Shown here: positions 1 through 7,986 of the stretch, piece by piece
How positions within the stretch are numbered: the first letter of the stretch is position 1
Layout: each line of letters starts with the position of its first letter
NCBI GenBank assembly: GCA_034667465.1
Contig: JAXDJV010000003.1
Span: forward strand, 62,001-126,000
DNA: 64,000 nucleotides
Source of the DNA: JAOBAU01 sp034667465
Lineage (GTDB): Bacteria > Acidobacteriota > Thermoanaerobaculia > Gp7-AA8
Reading direction: 5' to 3'
The notes under the pieces: generated by a model
Database searches by the model: none
What the model was told of the DNA's origin: nothing
Seen by the model: only the letters and a program-made list of their open reading frames with translations
Position numbers and translations under genes: made by a program

Positions 1-419
1 TCAAGGAATTCGCGCTCAAAGGAAGCGTGCTCGACCTTGCCGTCGGCGTCGTGATCGGCGCGGCATTCGGCAAGGTGGTGACGTCGTTCGTCGACGACAT
101 CCTGATGCCTCCGCTCGGACTGATCGCCGGAGGTCGCGATTTCTCCAGCTACTTCGTGACGCTCTCCGCCGGCCACTTCGACACGCTCGCGCAGGCGAAA
201 GCGGCTGGAGCGAACACGCTCAACTACGGGCTGTTCATCAACGCGCTGATCGACTTCCTCATCATCGCGTTCGCGATCTTCCTCATCGTGAAGAGGATCA
301 ACGCGATGCGTCGCCAGCCGGAAGCGGCAACGCCGACGATGAGAGATTGTCCGGAGTGTTTGTCGCCGGTACCGCTCGCCGCGAGACGCTGCAAATTCTG
401 CACAGCCACGTCATCCTGA
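1..419 (+). CDS. mscL: Large-conductance mechanosensitive channel MscL, 5' end cut by window edge
   Basis: The reading frame is open from base 3 and lacks only the first codon or two. The start matches the MscL amphipathic N-terminus and first membrane helix (KEFALKGSVLDLAVGVVIGA). A second membrane helix follows at about residues 70-95. The protein is an inner-membrane homopentameric tension-gated pore that releases solutes on osmotic downshock. The C-terminus carries two Cys pairs (CPEC and CKFC), a zinc-ribbon-like tail seen in some MscL proteins. The last codons and the TGA stop lie in the palindromic repeat that starts at 409. It is convergent with the next gene. Confidence 0.95.
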   Translation, partial: KEFALKGSVLDLAVGVVIGAAFGKVVTSFVDDILMPPLGLIAGGRDFSSYFVTLSAGHFDTLAQAKAAGANTLNYGLFINALIDFLIIAFAIFLIVKRINAMRRQPEAATPTMRDCPECLSPVPLAARRCKFCTATSS

Positions 420-503
420 GCGAAGCGAAGGATCCGGGCGGTGGGACTCGCTGCGGTAGCGCGCCCCGCCCGCGCGGATCCTTCGCTAACGCTCAGGATG
501 ACG
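409..503. repeat. Palindromic intergenic repeat, copy 1 (CCTGAGCGAAGCGAAGGATCC type)
   Basis: The left arm (409-435) begins cgtcatcctgagcgaagcg, and the right arm (about 475-503) is its near-perfect reverse complement, around a GC-rich centre. It lies between the convergent genes mscL and 509-1279. The mscL stop codon TGA is inside the left arm. Related elements are at 21141, 56640 and 62031. A role as bidirectional terminator is inferred from position and folding. Confidence 0.85.
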
Positions 504-508
504 GACGG

Positions 509-1279
509 TTAGACCGGACGCATCGCCAGCGAGAGGATCTCGCGGTGCGTGAAGTAGTTCACCGCCGGATCGTCGAGGTGGAAGCTGTAGTTGAACTTCT
601 CCCCGTTGTCGGCGACGAACGCGAACCGGTGATAGCGCGTCTCGCGCCCTTCGCCGAACTCTTTGATCGTCGAGGAGTAGCCGTCATCGACTTCGACGCT
701 CAGCACGCGATAGAGCTTGTGCGCGCTGATCGGAAGGTCGTCCGGCGGATAGTGGATGAACTGGATCGCGTAGATCTGCTTCGGATCGATGTCGCGCTCG
801 GGAAACTCTTCCTGCGCGTTCTCACCTGCTGCGCCGGTGAACCACGTCTCCTCTTCCTTGAAGAGGACGAGGTTCGCGGAGTTCTCGGTCATCGGCAGAA
901 TGGCCCGATCGAGATGGATGTGCTGCTCGGGATCGCCGGAATCGCGGAGCTGCGTCAGCAGATCGATGAGGTACTGCAGTCCCTGCGGGGTGCCGGTGAG
1001 CGCGACTTCGTCGTCTTCATCGGAGATCCAGACGTCGAGCCACGCGTCTTTCGGCAGCTTGACGCGGCTCTCGAGCGTATCGAACGTCACCGCGGCAAAG
1101 CCGAGGCGTTTCGCGGCTGCACCGAGGAACTCGTTGCAGTGCGGATCGTCGATCAACTCCTTCCGCGCGTACTCGATCGTCGCCTCGTAAGCGCGCTTGC
1201 GCCCGAAGTCGTGAGTGAGATCGAAAGGAAGGATGATTTGATCGAGAAGCTCGGCGTAACGTTCGGCAGGTCTTGACAT
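509..1279 (-). CDS. Hypothetical protein with Imm32-like middle region
   Basis: A 256-residue soluble, acidic protein with no signal peptide or membrane segment. I do not recognise the full-length family. Residues about 85-140 (GTPQGLQYLIDLLTQLRDSG followed by an H.HLD motif) resemble the GLxxL...L...HxHLD pattern of Imm32-like immunity-type domains, but this rests on motif memory only. The C-terminal part is rich in aromatic and charged residues. The ATG at 1279 is the first start in the frame. No toxin gene is adjacent, so an immunity role is unsupported by context. Confidence 0.6.
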   Translation of the reverse strand: MSRPAERYAELLDQIILPFDLTHDFGRKRAYEATIEYARKELIDDPHCNEFLGAAAKRLGFAAVTFDTLESRVKLPKDAWLDVWISDEDDEVALTGTPQGLQYLIDLLTQLRDSGDPEQHIHLDRAILPMTENSANLVLFKEEETWFTGAAGENAQEEFPERDIDPKQIYAIQFIHYPPDDLPISAHKLYRVLSVEVDDGYSSTIKEFGEGRETRYHRFAFVADNGEKFNYSFHLDDPAVNYFTHREILSLAMRPV

Positions 1280-1422
1280 AAGGCTTTCGCGGACAGCAAT
1301 AACCGCTTCGAATCTATCATATTTCCTGCACCCTTCCGGGAGGCGCCGCGGGCCGCCAAAACCGCGCGTGCTACACTCGCTTTCGTCTCTTTTCCCCTAC
1401 ATCCCAGACAGCCAGGAGTACG

Positions 1423-1965
1423 GTGTCCAGCCACATCGTCCGCGCCGTTGTCATCCTTGCCCTCATCGTGGGCGTGGCGGTCGCCCGCGCCGATCAGGCA
1501 CCCGAATATCACGTCAAAGCGGAGTTCCTGGAACGCTTCACCCGCTTCATCGAGTGGCCGGCCGGCGGCGAAGGTCATGGCCCGTTTCTCATCGGGATCA
1601 TCGGCGAGAATCCCTTCAGCGGCTTCCTGGATGAGATCGCCGGCGAGCGCCGCATCAAAGGACGTCTCGTCGAGATTCGCCGCCTCACCGATCCGACGCA
1701 GATCGATGCCTGTCAGGTCGTTTTCATCTGCGCGTCCGAGCGCGATCACCTGCGCCGCATCCTCAGCCGCACCGAATCGAAACCGATCCTGACGATCGGC
1801 GACACCGCCGGTTTCGCCGCCGCCGGCGTGCTGATCAACTTCTACATGAGTGGCGAGACGGTCCACTTCGAGATGAACGAGAGTGCGATCGAGCGGAGCG
1901 GACTGAAGGTCAGCGCGCGATTGCTGAAGCTCGCACGAATCGTCGATCCGGCGGGTGTGCGATGA
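1423..1965 (+). CDS. YfiR/DUF4154-family periplasmic protein
   Basis: A 180-residue protein with an N-terminal signal peptide (hydrophobic to about residue 22) followed by the YfiR pattern EYHVKAEFLERFTRFIEWP. The tail motif FYMSGETVHFEMNESAIERSGLKVSARLLKLARI is diagnostic of the family: Gly-rich turn, a FE.N segment, then an S..LL.LA.I helix. YfiR-type proteins are periplasmic and regulate a membrane partner, in Pseudomonas the diguanylate cyclase YfiN. Here the partner is probably the hybrid kinase encoded next, whose ATG overlaps this stop (ATGA at 1962-1965). The GTG start at 1423 is preceded by AGGAG. Confidence 0.88.
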   Translation: MSSHIVRAVVILALIVGVAVARADQAPEYHVKAEFLERFTRFIEWPAGGEGHGPFLIGIIGENPFSGFLDEIAGERRIKGRLVEIRRLTDPTQIDACQVVFICASERDHLRRILSRTESKPILTIGDTAGFAAAGVLINFYMSGETVHFEMNESAIERSGLKVSARLLKLARIVDPAGVR

Positions 1966-4178
1966 GAGGTCTGCGCGGTCTCTCCATTCGCAACAAGCTG
2001 GTCGGCATCATCGCCGTCGCGACGCTCATCCCGCTCGCCGCCGGCTTCACCGTCGTCATCGTCAACGATGCGAACGCGCTGCGCCGTGAGCTGGTCGACA
2101 ACACGGTGTTGATCGCGCGCGTCACGGCGGAGAACAGCGTCAGCGACATCACCTTCAACGATCACGAGGCGTCGCTGCACACGCTCGAAAAACTGGCGTC
2201 GATTCCGAATCTGCGCTGGGCGACCGTGTACGACGTGCACGGTCATCAGTTCAGCCGTTTCGCGGTGCACGGCGCGAACATCGACACGACCCTTCCCACC
2301 GCACCGATTCGTGTTTTCAGCGGCGACGAACTGCGGATCTCGGAGCCGATCTCTTATCAGGGCGAACGTTACGGGACGGTCTGGCTCGCCGTCGGCACCG
2401 CGGCGCTCGAAGCGAAGTCGCGCGAGCATCTGATGACGCTCGTCGCGGTGCTGATCGCCGTCGTCGTCGCGGCGATCTTCCTCGCCACGCGGCTGGAGAA
2501 AATCGTCTCCGGTCCGATCCTCGAGCTGGCCGCGCTGGCGCTCGAAGTCTCCGAGCAGCACGACTACTCAGTCCGCGCGAAGCGGAAGAGCGACGATGAG
2601 ACCGGCGTGCTCGCCGAGGGATTCAACGAGATGCTGACGCAGATCGAGCGGCGGCAACGCGAGCGCGACGAAGCGGATCAGCGGACGCGCGAGAAGAGTC
2701 AGTTCCTGGCGAACATGAGTCACGAGCTGCGGACGCCGCTCAACGCGATCATCGGATTTTCCGAGGTGCTGCGAACACGACTCGGCAGCCGCATCGACGA
2801 GCGCGAAGTCCGTTTCCTCGACAACATTAACTCATCCGGCCAGCACCTCCTCGGCATCGTCAACGACATCCTCGATCTCTCGAAGATCGAAGCCGGCCGG
2901 ATGGAGATCAACCCGGAGCGCTTCCCGCTGCGCAACGCCATCGAAGGCGTCTGCAGTTTGATGCGCGGCGTTTCGAGCCGGCGCAACATCGCGTTCGAGC
3001 TCGACGTAGAAGATGACCTGCCGCTGCTCGAAGCCGATCCGGTCAAGATCAAACAGGTCCTCTACAACCTGTTGTCGAACGCCGTGAAGTTCTCGCCCGA
3101 TCGTTCGGTCGTCACGATCCGCGCCGCGCGCGACGGCGATCTCGTGCGCATCGCGGTCATCGATCGCGGCATCGGCATCGATCCCCGCGATCACGCAAGA
3201 ATTTTCCAGGAGTTCCAGCAGGTCGACACGACGACGTCGCGCCAGTTCGAAGGAACCGGACTCGGACTGACGCTCGTGCGCAAGTTCGTCGAGATGCATG
3301 CGGGGAACGTCGCGGTCGACAGTGAAGTCGGCGAAGGGGCGACGTTCACGGTCACGCTGCCGCTTCGTTTCCGCGGCATCGGCCTCGCGCGCGACGCGTC
3401 CGCGACCGGACCGGCCGCGATCGGCGCACGCGGAATCGTCCTCGTCATCGAAGACGACGATGCGGCGTATCGCGCCATCGAGCAGCGGCTGCGCGAATCG
3501 AACTACGTGCCGCAGCATGCACGCAGCGGCGAAGAAGGAATCGCACTTGCGCGCGAGCTGCAGCCGGTCGCGATCACGCTCGATCTCGTGCTGCCGGGCA
3601 TCGACGGCATCGAAGTATTGAAGACGCTGAAAGCCGACGAGAAGACGCGCGCGATTCCGGTGATCATCGTGTCGGTGATGGACAACCGCGAGCTCGGAAT
3701 GGCGTTCGGCGCGAACGACTATTTCGTGAAGCCGGTCGATGGCGAGCGGGTCGTCGACGCGTTGCGCCGCCTCGCGCCTCCGCCGGACAGCGATCGCGGC
3801 AAGCTGCTCGTCATCGATGACGATCGCGAGATGCACACGATGCTCACCGATCGACTGCGGCCGTACGGCTACGAGCTGCTGCATGCGTACGGCGCGACGG
3901 AAGGTTTCGTGCGCGCGAGCAATGAACTGCCGTCGCTCGTCATCCTCGATCTGATGATGCAGGAGATGAACGGTTTCGACGTCGCGGCGCGATTGAAAGG
4001 CGATCCGCGCACGTCGGGACTGCCGATCCTCGTCGTCACGAAGGACGAGCTGAGTGGCGGCGATCGCGTACGGCTCAAAGGAAAGATCAACGCACTGATC
4101 GAGCGCGGAGAGCTGTCGGGCAGCCGCCTCGTGAGCGTCATTCAGGAACTCGTGAACGAGCAGCAGGTGATGCGATGA
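1962..4178 (+). CDS. Hybrid sensor histidine kinase with two C-terminal receiver domains
   Basis: A 738-residue membrane kinase. Membrane helix 1 spans about residues 12-34, followed by a CHASE8-like periplasmic domain (to about 150), helix 2 (about 152-173) and HAMP. The HisKA domain has its phosphoacceptor His near residue 254 (NMSHELRTPLNAIIGFSEV), followed by HATPase_c with N, G1 (DRGIGID) and G2 (GTGLGL) boxes. Two receiver domains follow (about 490-605 and 615-735), each with an acidic pocket, phosphoacceptor Asp (LDLVLPG and LDLMMQ) and Lys. No DNA-binding output is present, so the signal probably leaves by phosphorelay or protein contact. It is coupled by ATGA overlaps to both neighbours, suggesting it senses a state of the YfiR-like protein or receptor. 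Confidence 0.93.
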   Translation: MRGLRGLSIRNKLVGIIAVATLIPLAAGFTVVIVNDANALRRELVDNTVLIARVTAENSVSDITFNDHEASLHTLEKLASIPNLRWATVYDVHGHQFSRFAVHGANIDTTLPTAPIRVFSGDELRISEPISYQGERYGTVWLAVGTAALEAKSREHLMTLVAVLIAVVVAAIFLATRLEKIVSGPILELAALALEVSEQHDYSVRAKRKSDDETGVLAEGFNEMLTQIERRQRERDEADQRTREKSQFLANMSHELRTPLNAIIGFSEVLRTRLGSRIDEREVRFLDNINSSGQHLLGIVNDILDLSKIEAGRMEINPERFPLRNAIEGVCSLMRGVSSRRNIAFELDVEDDLPLLEADPVKIKQVLYNLLSNAVKFSPDRSVVTIRAARDGDLVRIAVIDRGIGIDPRDHARIFQEFQQVDTTTSRQFEGTGLGLTLVRKFVEMHAGNVAVDSEVGEGATFTVTLPLRFRGIGLARDASATGPAAIGARGIVLVIEDDDAAYRAIEQRLRESNYVPQHARSGEEGIALARELQPVAITLDLVLPGIDGIEVLKTLKADEKTRAIPVIIVSVMDNRELGMAFGANDYFVKPVDGERVVDALRRLAPPPDSDRGKLLVIDDDREMHTMLTDRLRPYGYELLHAYGATEGFVRASNELPSLVILDLMMQEMNGFDVAARLKGDPRTSGLPILVVTKDELSGGDRVRLKGKINALIERGELSGSRLVSVIQELVNEQQVMR

Positions 4179-6328
4179 AACGAGTTGCAATCGCCCTCAT
4201 CCTGATCGCCGCGTCTGCGCGCGCGCAGGTCGACAAAGACCTCGAGCGGCTCAGCCTCGAAGAGCTGATGAACGTCCACGTCGTCACGGCGTCGAACGTC
4301 AGCGAGAAATTGTCGGAAGCGCCGGCGACCGTGATCGTCATCAGCGCGGATGACATCAAACGCCGCGGCTATCGCGAGCTGTCGCAAATCCTTGATGACC
4401 TGCCGGGCATGGACGTCATCCGCCCGTTCGGCGACACATACTTCAAGAACTACTGGCGCGGTTATCGGAACACGGTCGGCGATCCGTTCCTCGTGATGAT
4501 CGACGGCGTCGTCTTCAATCATCTCTACTTCAACACCGCCGACGTCCTCGTCACCTTTCCGCTGTCGAACGTCGAGCGGGTCGAAGTCGTTTACGGACCG
4601 GCGTCGTCGGTCTACGGTGCCAGCGCATTCATGGGCGTCATCAACGTCATCACCCGCAACGACGCGCTGCAGAGCGGCACGCACGAATCGCTGACGGTCG
4701 CCGGCGGCTCGAACGAAGCGCGGCTGCTCGACGGCACGCTGCTGTTCAAAACCGGCGAAGCGCGCGTGCGATTGACGGCGCGCATCGATGAAGGAGATAT
4801 CGATCGCGCCGCGAGCGAGCGTTACGAATACACGAAGAACAGGTATTACGCCGATCGCCGGCTGTGGGGCGGCTTCGTCGACAATCCATCGCTCGGCGGC
4901 AGCGCGTCGTCGCCGCGACAGAATCGCGGATTCGATCTCCGCATTTACACGGGCGAGCTCGAAGCGGCGGTGCAGTACTTCCGACTATCAGCCGGCTACG
5001 GTCTCGAATACGCGGCGGACCGCGCGCAGAATCACGCGATCTGGTCGCGGCCCGATGCGAGTGCGTATCTCCGCTGGACGCGGCCGCTCGGCGAGAAGAT
5101 GCGCGCGACGACGATGATCCGCTATCGCTCCAGCGGCGTGAGCGAGGATTCGTATTTCACGGAGAGCTTTCCCGGTCCGCAACAAACCGCAGCGATCTCG
5201 TTCTGGCGGAGCGACAACACCAGCTGGTCGCTGACGCACGACTTCGATGTGAAGGTCAGCGATGCGCTGGCGTTCCGCACCGGCTTCCGCTGGGAGCGGA
5301 AGAATCTGCAGAAGGCGTACGAGATCACGTACGGACCGGAGCTGCCGGTCGCCGCAATCGACGCGAGCTATCCGTTCCCGCCGGAACCCGACGCGTCCGG
5401 TGCGCAGAATCGGATTGATACCGAGGATGTCGGAGCGTATGTGCAGAGCTGGTATCGGCTGTCGCCACGTCATCGACTGAATCTCGGCATCCGCTCCGAT
5501 CACAATTCGAAATACGGCGGCGCGACGACACTGCGAATGGGTTACGTCGGCAGCGTCGCCGGCTGGGGATTGAAAGCATTGTTCGGTCAGGCGTTTCAGG
5601 AGCCGAACAATCGCCTGCTGTACGGCGGCTGGGATGGCTCGGGAAGCGATCCGCGTCTCCGTCCGGAGCGTTCGACGACGATCGAGATCAGCGGCGAGCG
5701 GACGTCGCGCGCGTTCAGCAATCTGTTCAGCGTCTATCGCGTTCGCAACCGCGACACGTTCATCAACACCGTTCACTCCGCCCTCAACCTCGGCGCACGC
5801 GAAGTGATCGGCTTCGACTATCACTTCCACGCGCTGATTCCGATACCGCACGGCGACGCGAATGCGTGGCTTTACGCATCACACCTGCTGCGGACGAATG
5901 AGAAGAAAGTCGACGCGCTCGGCAACGAGATCGGCGAAGGAAACATCGGCGACCTCGCCAGAAATCAGCTGCACGCCGGCATCTCCGCAACGTTCCGCCC
6001 GAACATCACAGGATCGCTTCGCGCACGATGGGTCGGCGCACGAAGAACGGTGGAGACGAATCCGGTCGGACGCGTCGGCAGCTACGGAACGATCGACGCG
6101 TTCATCCGCGCCGATCGAATTTTCAAATCACCGCTCGGCATCTCACTCGCGATCGACAACCTGACGAATCGCGCGTATTTCCAACCCGGAATCCGCGACG
6201 CCAACGCCGGCACGACGCCGGGATTTTTCGACGCGTCGGGCGTGTGGCACGGGTCGGCCGGGTATTTCAATTCACTGCTGCCGCAACCCGGACGGACGGT
6301 GACGCTGTCGATGCATATCGGGGGGTAG
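4175..6328 (+). CDS. TonB-dependent outer-membrane receptor
   Basis: A 717-residue protein with a short signal peptide cleaved after about residue 17. The plug domain (about 40-150) includes APATVIVISADDIKRRGY and VERVEVVYGPASSVYGASAF, the classic TonB-receptor signatures. A long beta-barrel with many alternating aromatic segments ends in LSMHIGG. It imports an unknown ligand through the outer membrane using TonB energy. Its ATG overlaps the kinase stop, giving a three-gene unit with the YfiR-like protein and the kinase, so the receptor may signal as well as transport. No ExbB/ExbD is in the window; TonB-domain proteins are encoded at 35662 and 54728. Confidence 0.93.
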   Translation: MKRVAIALILIAASARAQVDKDLERLSLEELMNVHVVTASNVSEKLSEAPATVIVISADDIKRRGYRELSQILDDLPGMDVIRPFGDTYFKNYWRGYRNTVGDPFLVMIDGVVFNHLYFNTADVLVTFPLSNVERVEVVYGPASSVYGASAFMGVINVITRNDALQSGTHESLTVAGGSNEARLLDGTLLFKTGEARVRLTARIDEGDIDRAASERYEYTKNRYYADRRLWGGFVDNPSLGGSASSPRQNRGFDLRIYTGELEAAVQYFRLSAGYGLEYAADRAQNHAIWSRPDASAYLRWTRPLGEKMRATTMIRYRSSGVSEDSYFTESFPGPQQTAAISFWRSDNTSWSLTHDFDVKVSDALAFRTGFRWERKNLQKAYEITYGPELPVAAIDASYPFPPEPDASGAQNRIDTEDVGAYVQSWYRLSPRHRLNLGIRSDHNSKYGGATTLRMGYVGSVAGWGLKALFGQAFQEPNNRLLYGGWDGSGSDPRLRPERSTTIEISGERTSRAFSNLFSVYRVRNRDTFINTVHSALNLGAREVIGFDYHFHALIPIPHGDANAWLYASHLLRTNEKKVDALGNEIGEGNIGDLARNQLHAGISATFRPNITGSLRARWVGARRTVETNPVGRVGSYGTIDAFIRADRIFKSPLGISLAIDNLTNRAYFQPGIRDANAGTTPGFFDASGVWHGSAGYFNSLLPQPGRTVTLSMHIGG

Positions 6329-6354
6329 GTGGCGTACGATGCCCACTCGAGACG

Positions 6355-6789
6355 ATGACTGAATCGATTGCATTACAGGTTCGCCTGCAAGCCTTTCTTC
6401 GACGAGAGAACTCCCGGCGGTGGGCAACGATTTGCCCTTTGGTCGGTGTCGCGTCTCAAGGCAGGACCGCCGAGGAAGCTCGTGCCTGTCTTCAGGAAGC
6501 GGTAGAGCTTTGGTTCGAGAGCTGCGTTGAGCGCGGCGTTCTCGACCAGGCATTGCGTGAAGCGAACTTCCGGCCGGCTGTCTCAGACCGCGCCACGGAT
6601 GCCAGCGTGGAAGATGTGAAGGCACCGAGGCGGAAGCGACGTGACAGCACAAGAGCCGGCCTCGCCCGTCCCGTCATCATCAAAATGGACAGAGACCTCG
6701 GTGAAGATATCGTACGGTCGAACATGCGAACGATTGGGCTAAGTCGAAAAGACTTCGAACGCCTTCTCAGCGTTGTCCGCGGCAACTAA
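6355..6789 (+). CDS. Orphan HicB-like antitoxin protein
   Basis: A 144-residue protein. Residues about 5-70 match the HicB/UPF0150 fold: a WATICPLVGVASQGRTAEEA strand-turn-helix followed by a helix with EAVELWFESC. A basic linker (PRRKRRDS) and a C-terminal alpha-helical segment follow. HicB normally neutralises the HicA mRNA interferase and represses its operon, but no HicA-like gene (about 60-80 residues) is seen beside it. The ATG at 6355 is 26 bases after the receptor stop. Codon usage looks less GC-skewed than its neighbours, suggesting transfer. A solitary regulator or a relic of a lost pair are both possible. Confidence 0.65.
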   Translation: MTESIALQVRLQAFLRRENSRRWATICPLVGVASQGRTAEEARACLQEAVELWFESCVERGVLDQALREANFRPAVSDRATDASVEDVKAPRRKRRDSTRAGLARPVIIKMDRDLGEDIVRSNMRTIGLSRKDFERLLSVVRGN

Positions 6790-6793
6790 CTCT

Positions 6794-7744
6794 TTACGCC
6801 GCGTCGCGCATCGGCGCGCGCTTCACCGACTTCGCGAGCCCAATGCGCTCGAGCATCACGATCACATACCAGCCGACGTCGAGCTGCGAACGCTTCCATC
6901 CGAATCGTGCAGACGACGGCGCCGCATGATGGTTGCGGTGCCAGTTCTCGCCCTGAAAGAAATGCAGCGGCGCGAGCCAGCCGATGTTCTGCGAGGAATC
7001 CTCGCCCGGGCGCCGGTCCTCGCGCATGTGGGCGATGCTGTTGACGAAGCATTGCGCGTGGAGTGACGCGACCAGTCGCATCGGTCCGAGCCAGAAGAAC
7101 GCCGGCCAGCCGAACGCGAGACCGCCGAAGAGCGAGACGGCGAGCAGCGGAATCTGCATCCGGCTCCAGAAGCGATACTCCGGCTTGTCGAGATCGGGAC
7201 ACCAGCGGCTGAGCGGAACGTTTCCCGCCTGCCAGAGCCAGCGCAAATGCGCCCACCAGAAGCCGCCGATCGCGGGGCTCGAAATGTCTTCCGCGGTCTC
7301 GACCTTCGAGTGATGCTGGCGATGATTCGCGGTCCACGAATCGGGCGAGCCGGATCCGTTGAACATCGCGAAGAAGATCAGCAGATGTTTGATGACGGGA
7401 TGCAGTCGCAGCGCGGTGTGTGAGAGCGCGCGGTGATAGCAGACGGTCACGCCGAGCGCGCCGAACCACGCCAGCGTCACGGTGCCGACGATGACTCGCC
7501 AGCCGGGCGTCGCAAAAAACGCGAGGCCGATCGCCGCGAGGACGTGGATGAGCACGACGTAGCAGAACGTCGCGCGATCGCCCGCGGCCGGTTTCCACCA
7601 CGGCGCCAGCCACGGTTCGTTGCCAAGGCTCGAGACGATGGGAGCTTCTGAGGACGAAGACAGGGCGGCGACGATAGCACGGAGATTGGAACTTGTGGTG
7701 GCGGGCGCTTCGCCCGCCAGGCCGGCCGAAGCGGCCGGCCCCAC
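6794..7744 (-). CDS. Membrane fatty-acid desaturase (acyl-lipid/acyl-CoA delta-9 type)
   Basis: Up to 316 residues. All three histidine boxes of the diiron desaturases are present: HRALSH (104-109), HRQHH (141-145) and HRNHH (269-273), with hydrophobic helices between them. It inserts a cis double bond into membrane fatty acids, probably tuning fluidity. The start is uncertain. The GTG at 7744 lies inside the Y-shaped palindrome (7693-7746), so the first 20 or so residues would be repeat-encoded, yet no ATG, GTG or TTG occurs between there and the conserved region. It ends 4 bases from the convergent HicB-like gene. Confidence 0.88.
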   Translation of the reverse strand: MGPAASAGLAGEAPATTSSNLRAIVAALSSSSEAPIVSSLGNEPWLAPWWKPAAGDRATFCYVVLIHVLAAIGLAFFATPGWRVIVGTVTLAWFGALGVTVCYHRALSHTALRLHPVIKHLLIFFAMFNGSGSPDSWTANHRQHHSKVETAEDISSPAIGGFWWAHLRWLWQAGNVPLSRWCPDLDKPEYRFWSRMQIPLLAVSLFGGLAFGWPAFFWLGPMRLVASLHAQCFVNSIAHMREDRRPGEDSSQNIGWLAPLHFFQGENWHRNHHAAPSSARFGWKRSQLDVGWYVIVMLERIGLAKSVKRAPMRDAA

Positions 7745-7746
7745 AA
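7693..7746. repeat. Y-shaped (three-way junction) palindrome
   Basis: The outer arms TTGTGG (7693-7698) and CCACAA (7741-7746) enclose two perfect hairpins. The first is TGGCGGGCG-ctt-CGCCCGCCA (7699-7719). The second is GGCCGGCC-gaagc-GGCCGGCC (7720-7740). It sits between the small gene 7773-7949 and the desaturase, both on the minus strand, and contains the only available start codon of the latter. Confidence 0.85.
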
Positions 7747-7772
7747 AGATGCGAGCAGTCGAAAACGCCGTC

Positions 7773-7949
7773 CTACATGTCCTTCGGACGATTGTCGGCG
7801 AGGTCGTCCGTCAGATTGTCGGATTCCGTCGGCGCGTTCTCGCCGCTGTGCTCTTCACGGCCGACGCCGTGATAGCCGAGCACTTCGGCGCCGTCGATGA
7901 CGTCGATCTTCACGTTTTGCTCTTCGGTGGACTTCGGCTCGTCGTTCAT
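7773..7949 (-). CDS. Small acidic hypothetical protein (58 aa)
   Basis: A 58-residue frame from ATG 7949 to TAG 7773, beginning MNDEPKSTEEQNVKIDVIDG and ending DDLADNRPKDM. It is strongly acidic, with no membrane segment or cysteine. The sequence reads as a genuine low-complexity acidic protein, and it occupies an otherwise empty 240-base gap between two minus-strand genes. The ribosome-binding site is weak. The function is unknown. Confidence 0.5.
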   Translation of the reverse strand: MNDEPKSTEEQNVKIDVIDGAEVLGYHGVGREEHSGENAPTESDNLTDDLADNRPKDM

Positions 7950-7986
7950 ACCGAGTCTTCAGAGCAAGGGGCGAACCACTCGTGGC

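Noticed and set aside
347..1276. Long plus-strand frame antisense to the gene at 509-1279
   Set aside because: It starts inside mscL and the palindrome and has Arg/Val-rich shadow composition; the minus-strand frame has normal protein character.
2832..4190. 452-codon minus-strand frame opposite the hybrid kinase
   Set aside because: The Arg/Asp/His-rich content is typical of the complement of a GC-rich gene, whereas the plus strand has unmistakable kinase motifs.
7693..7746. tRNA-like cloverleaf or small RNA gene
   Set aside because: The three-way fold lacks any tRNA consensus bases, anticodon arm or acceptor length.
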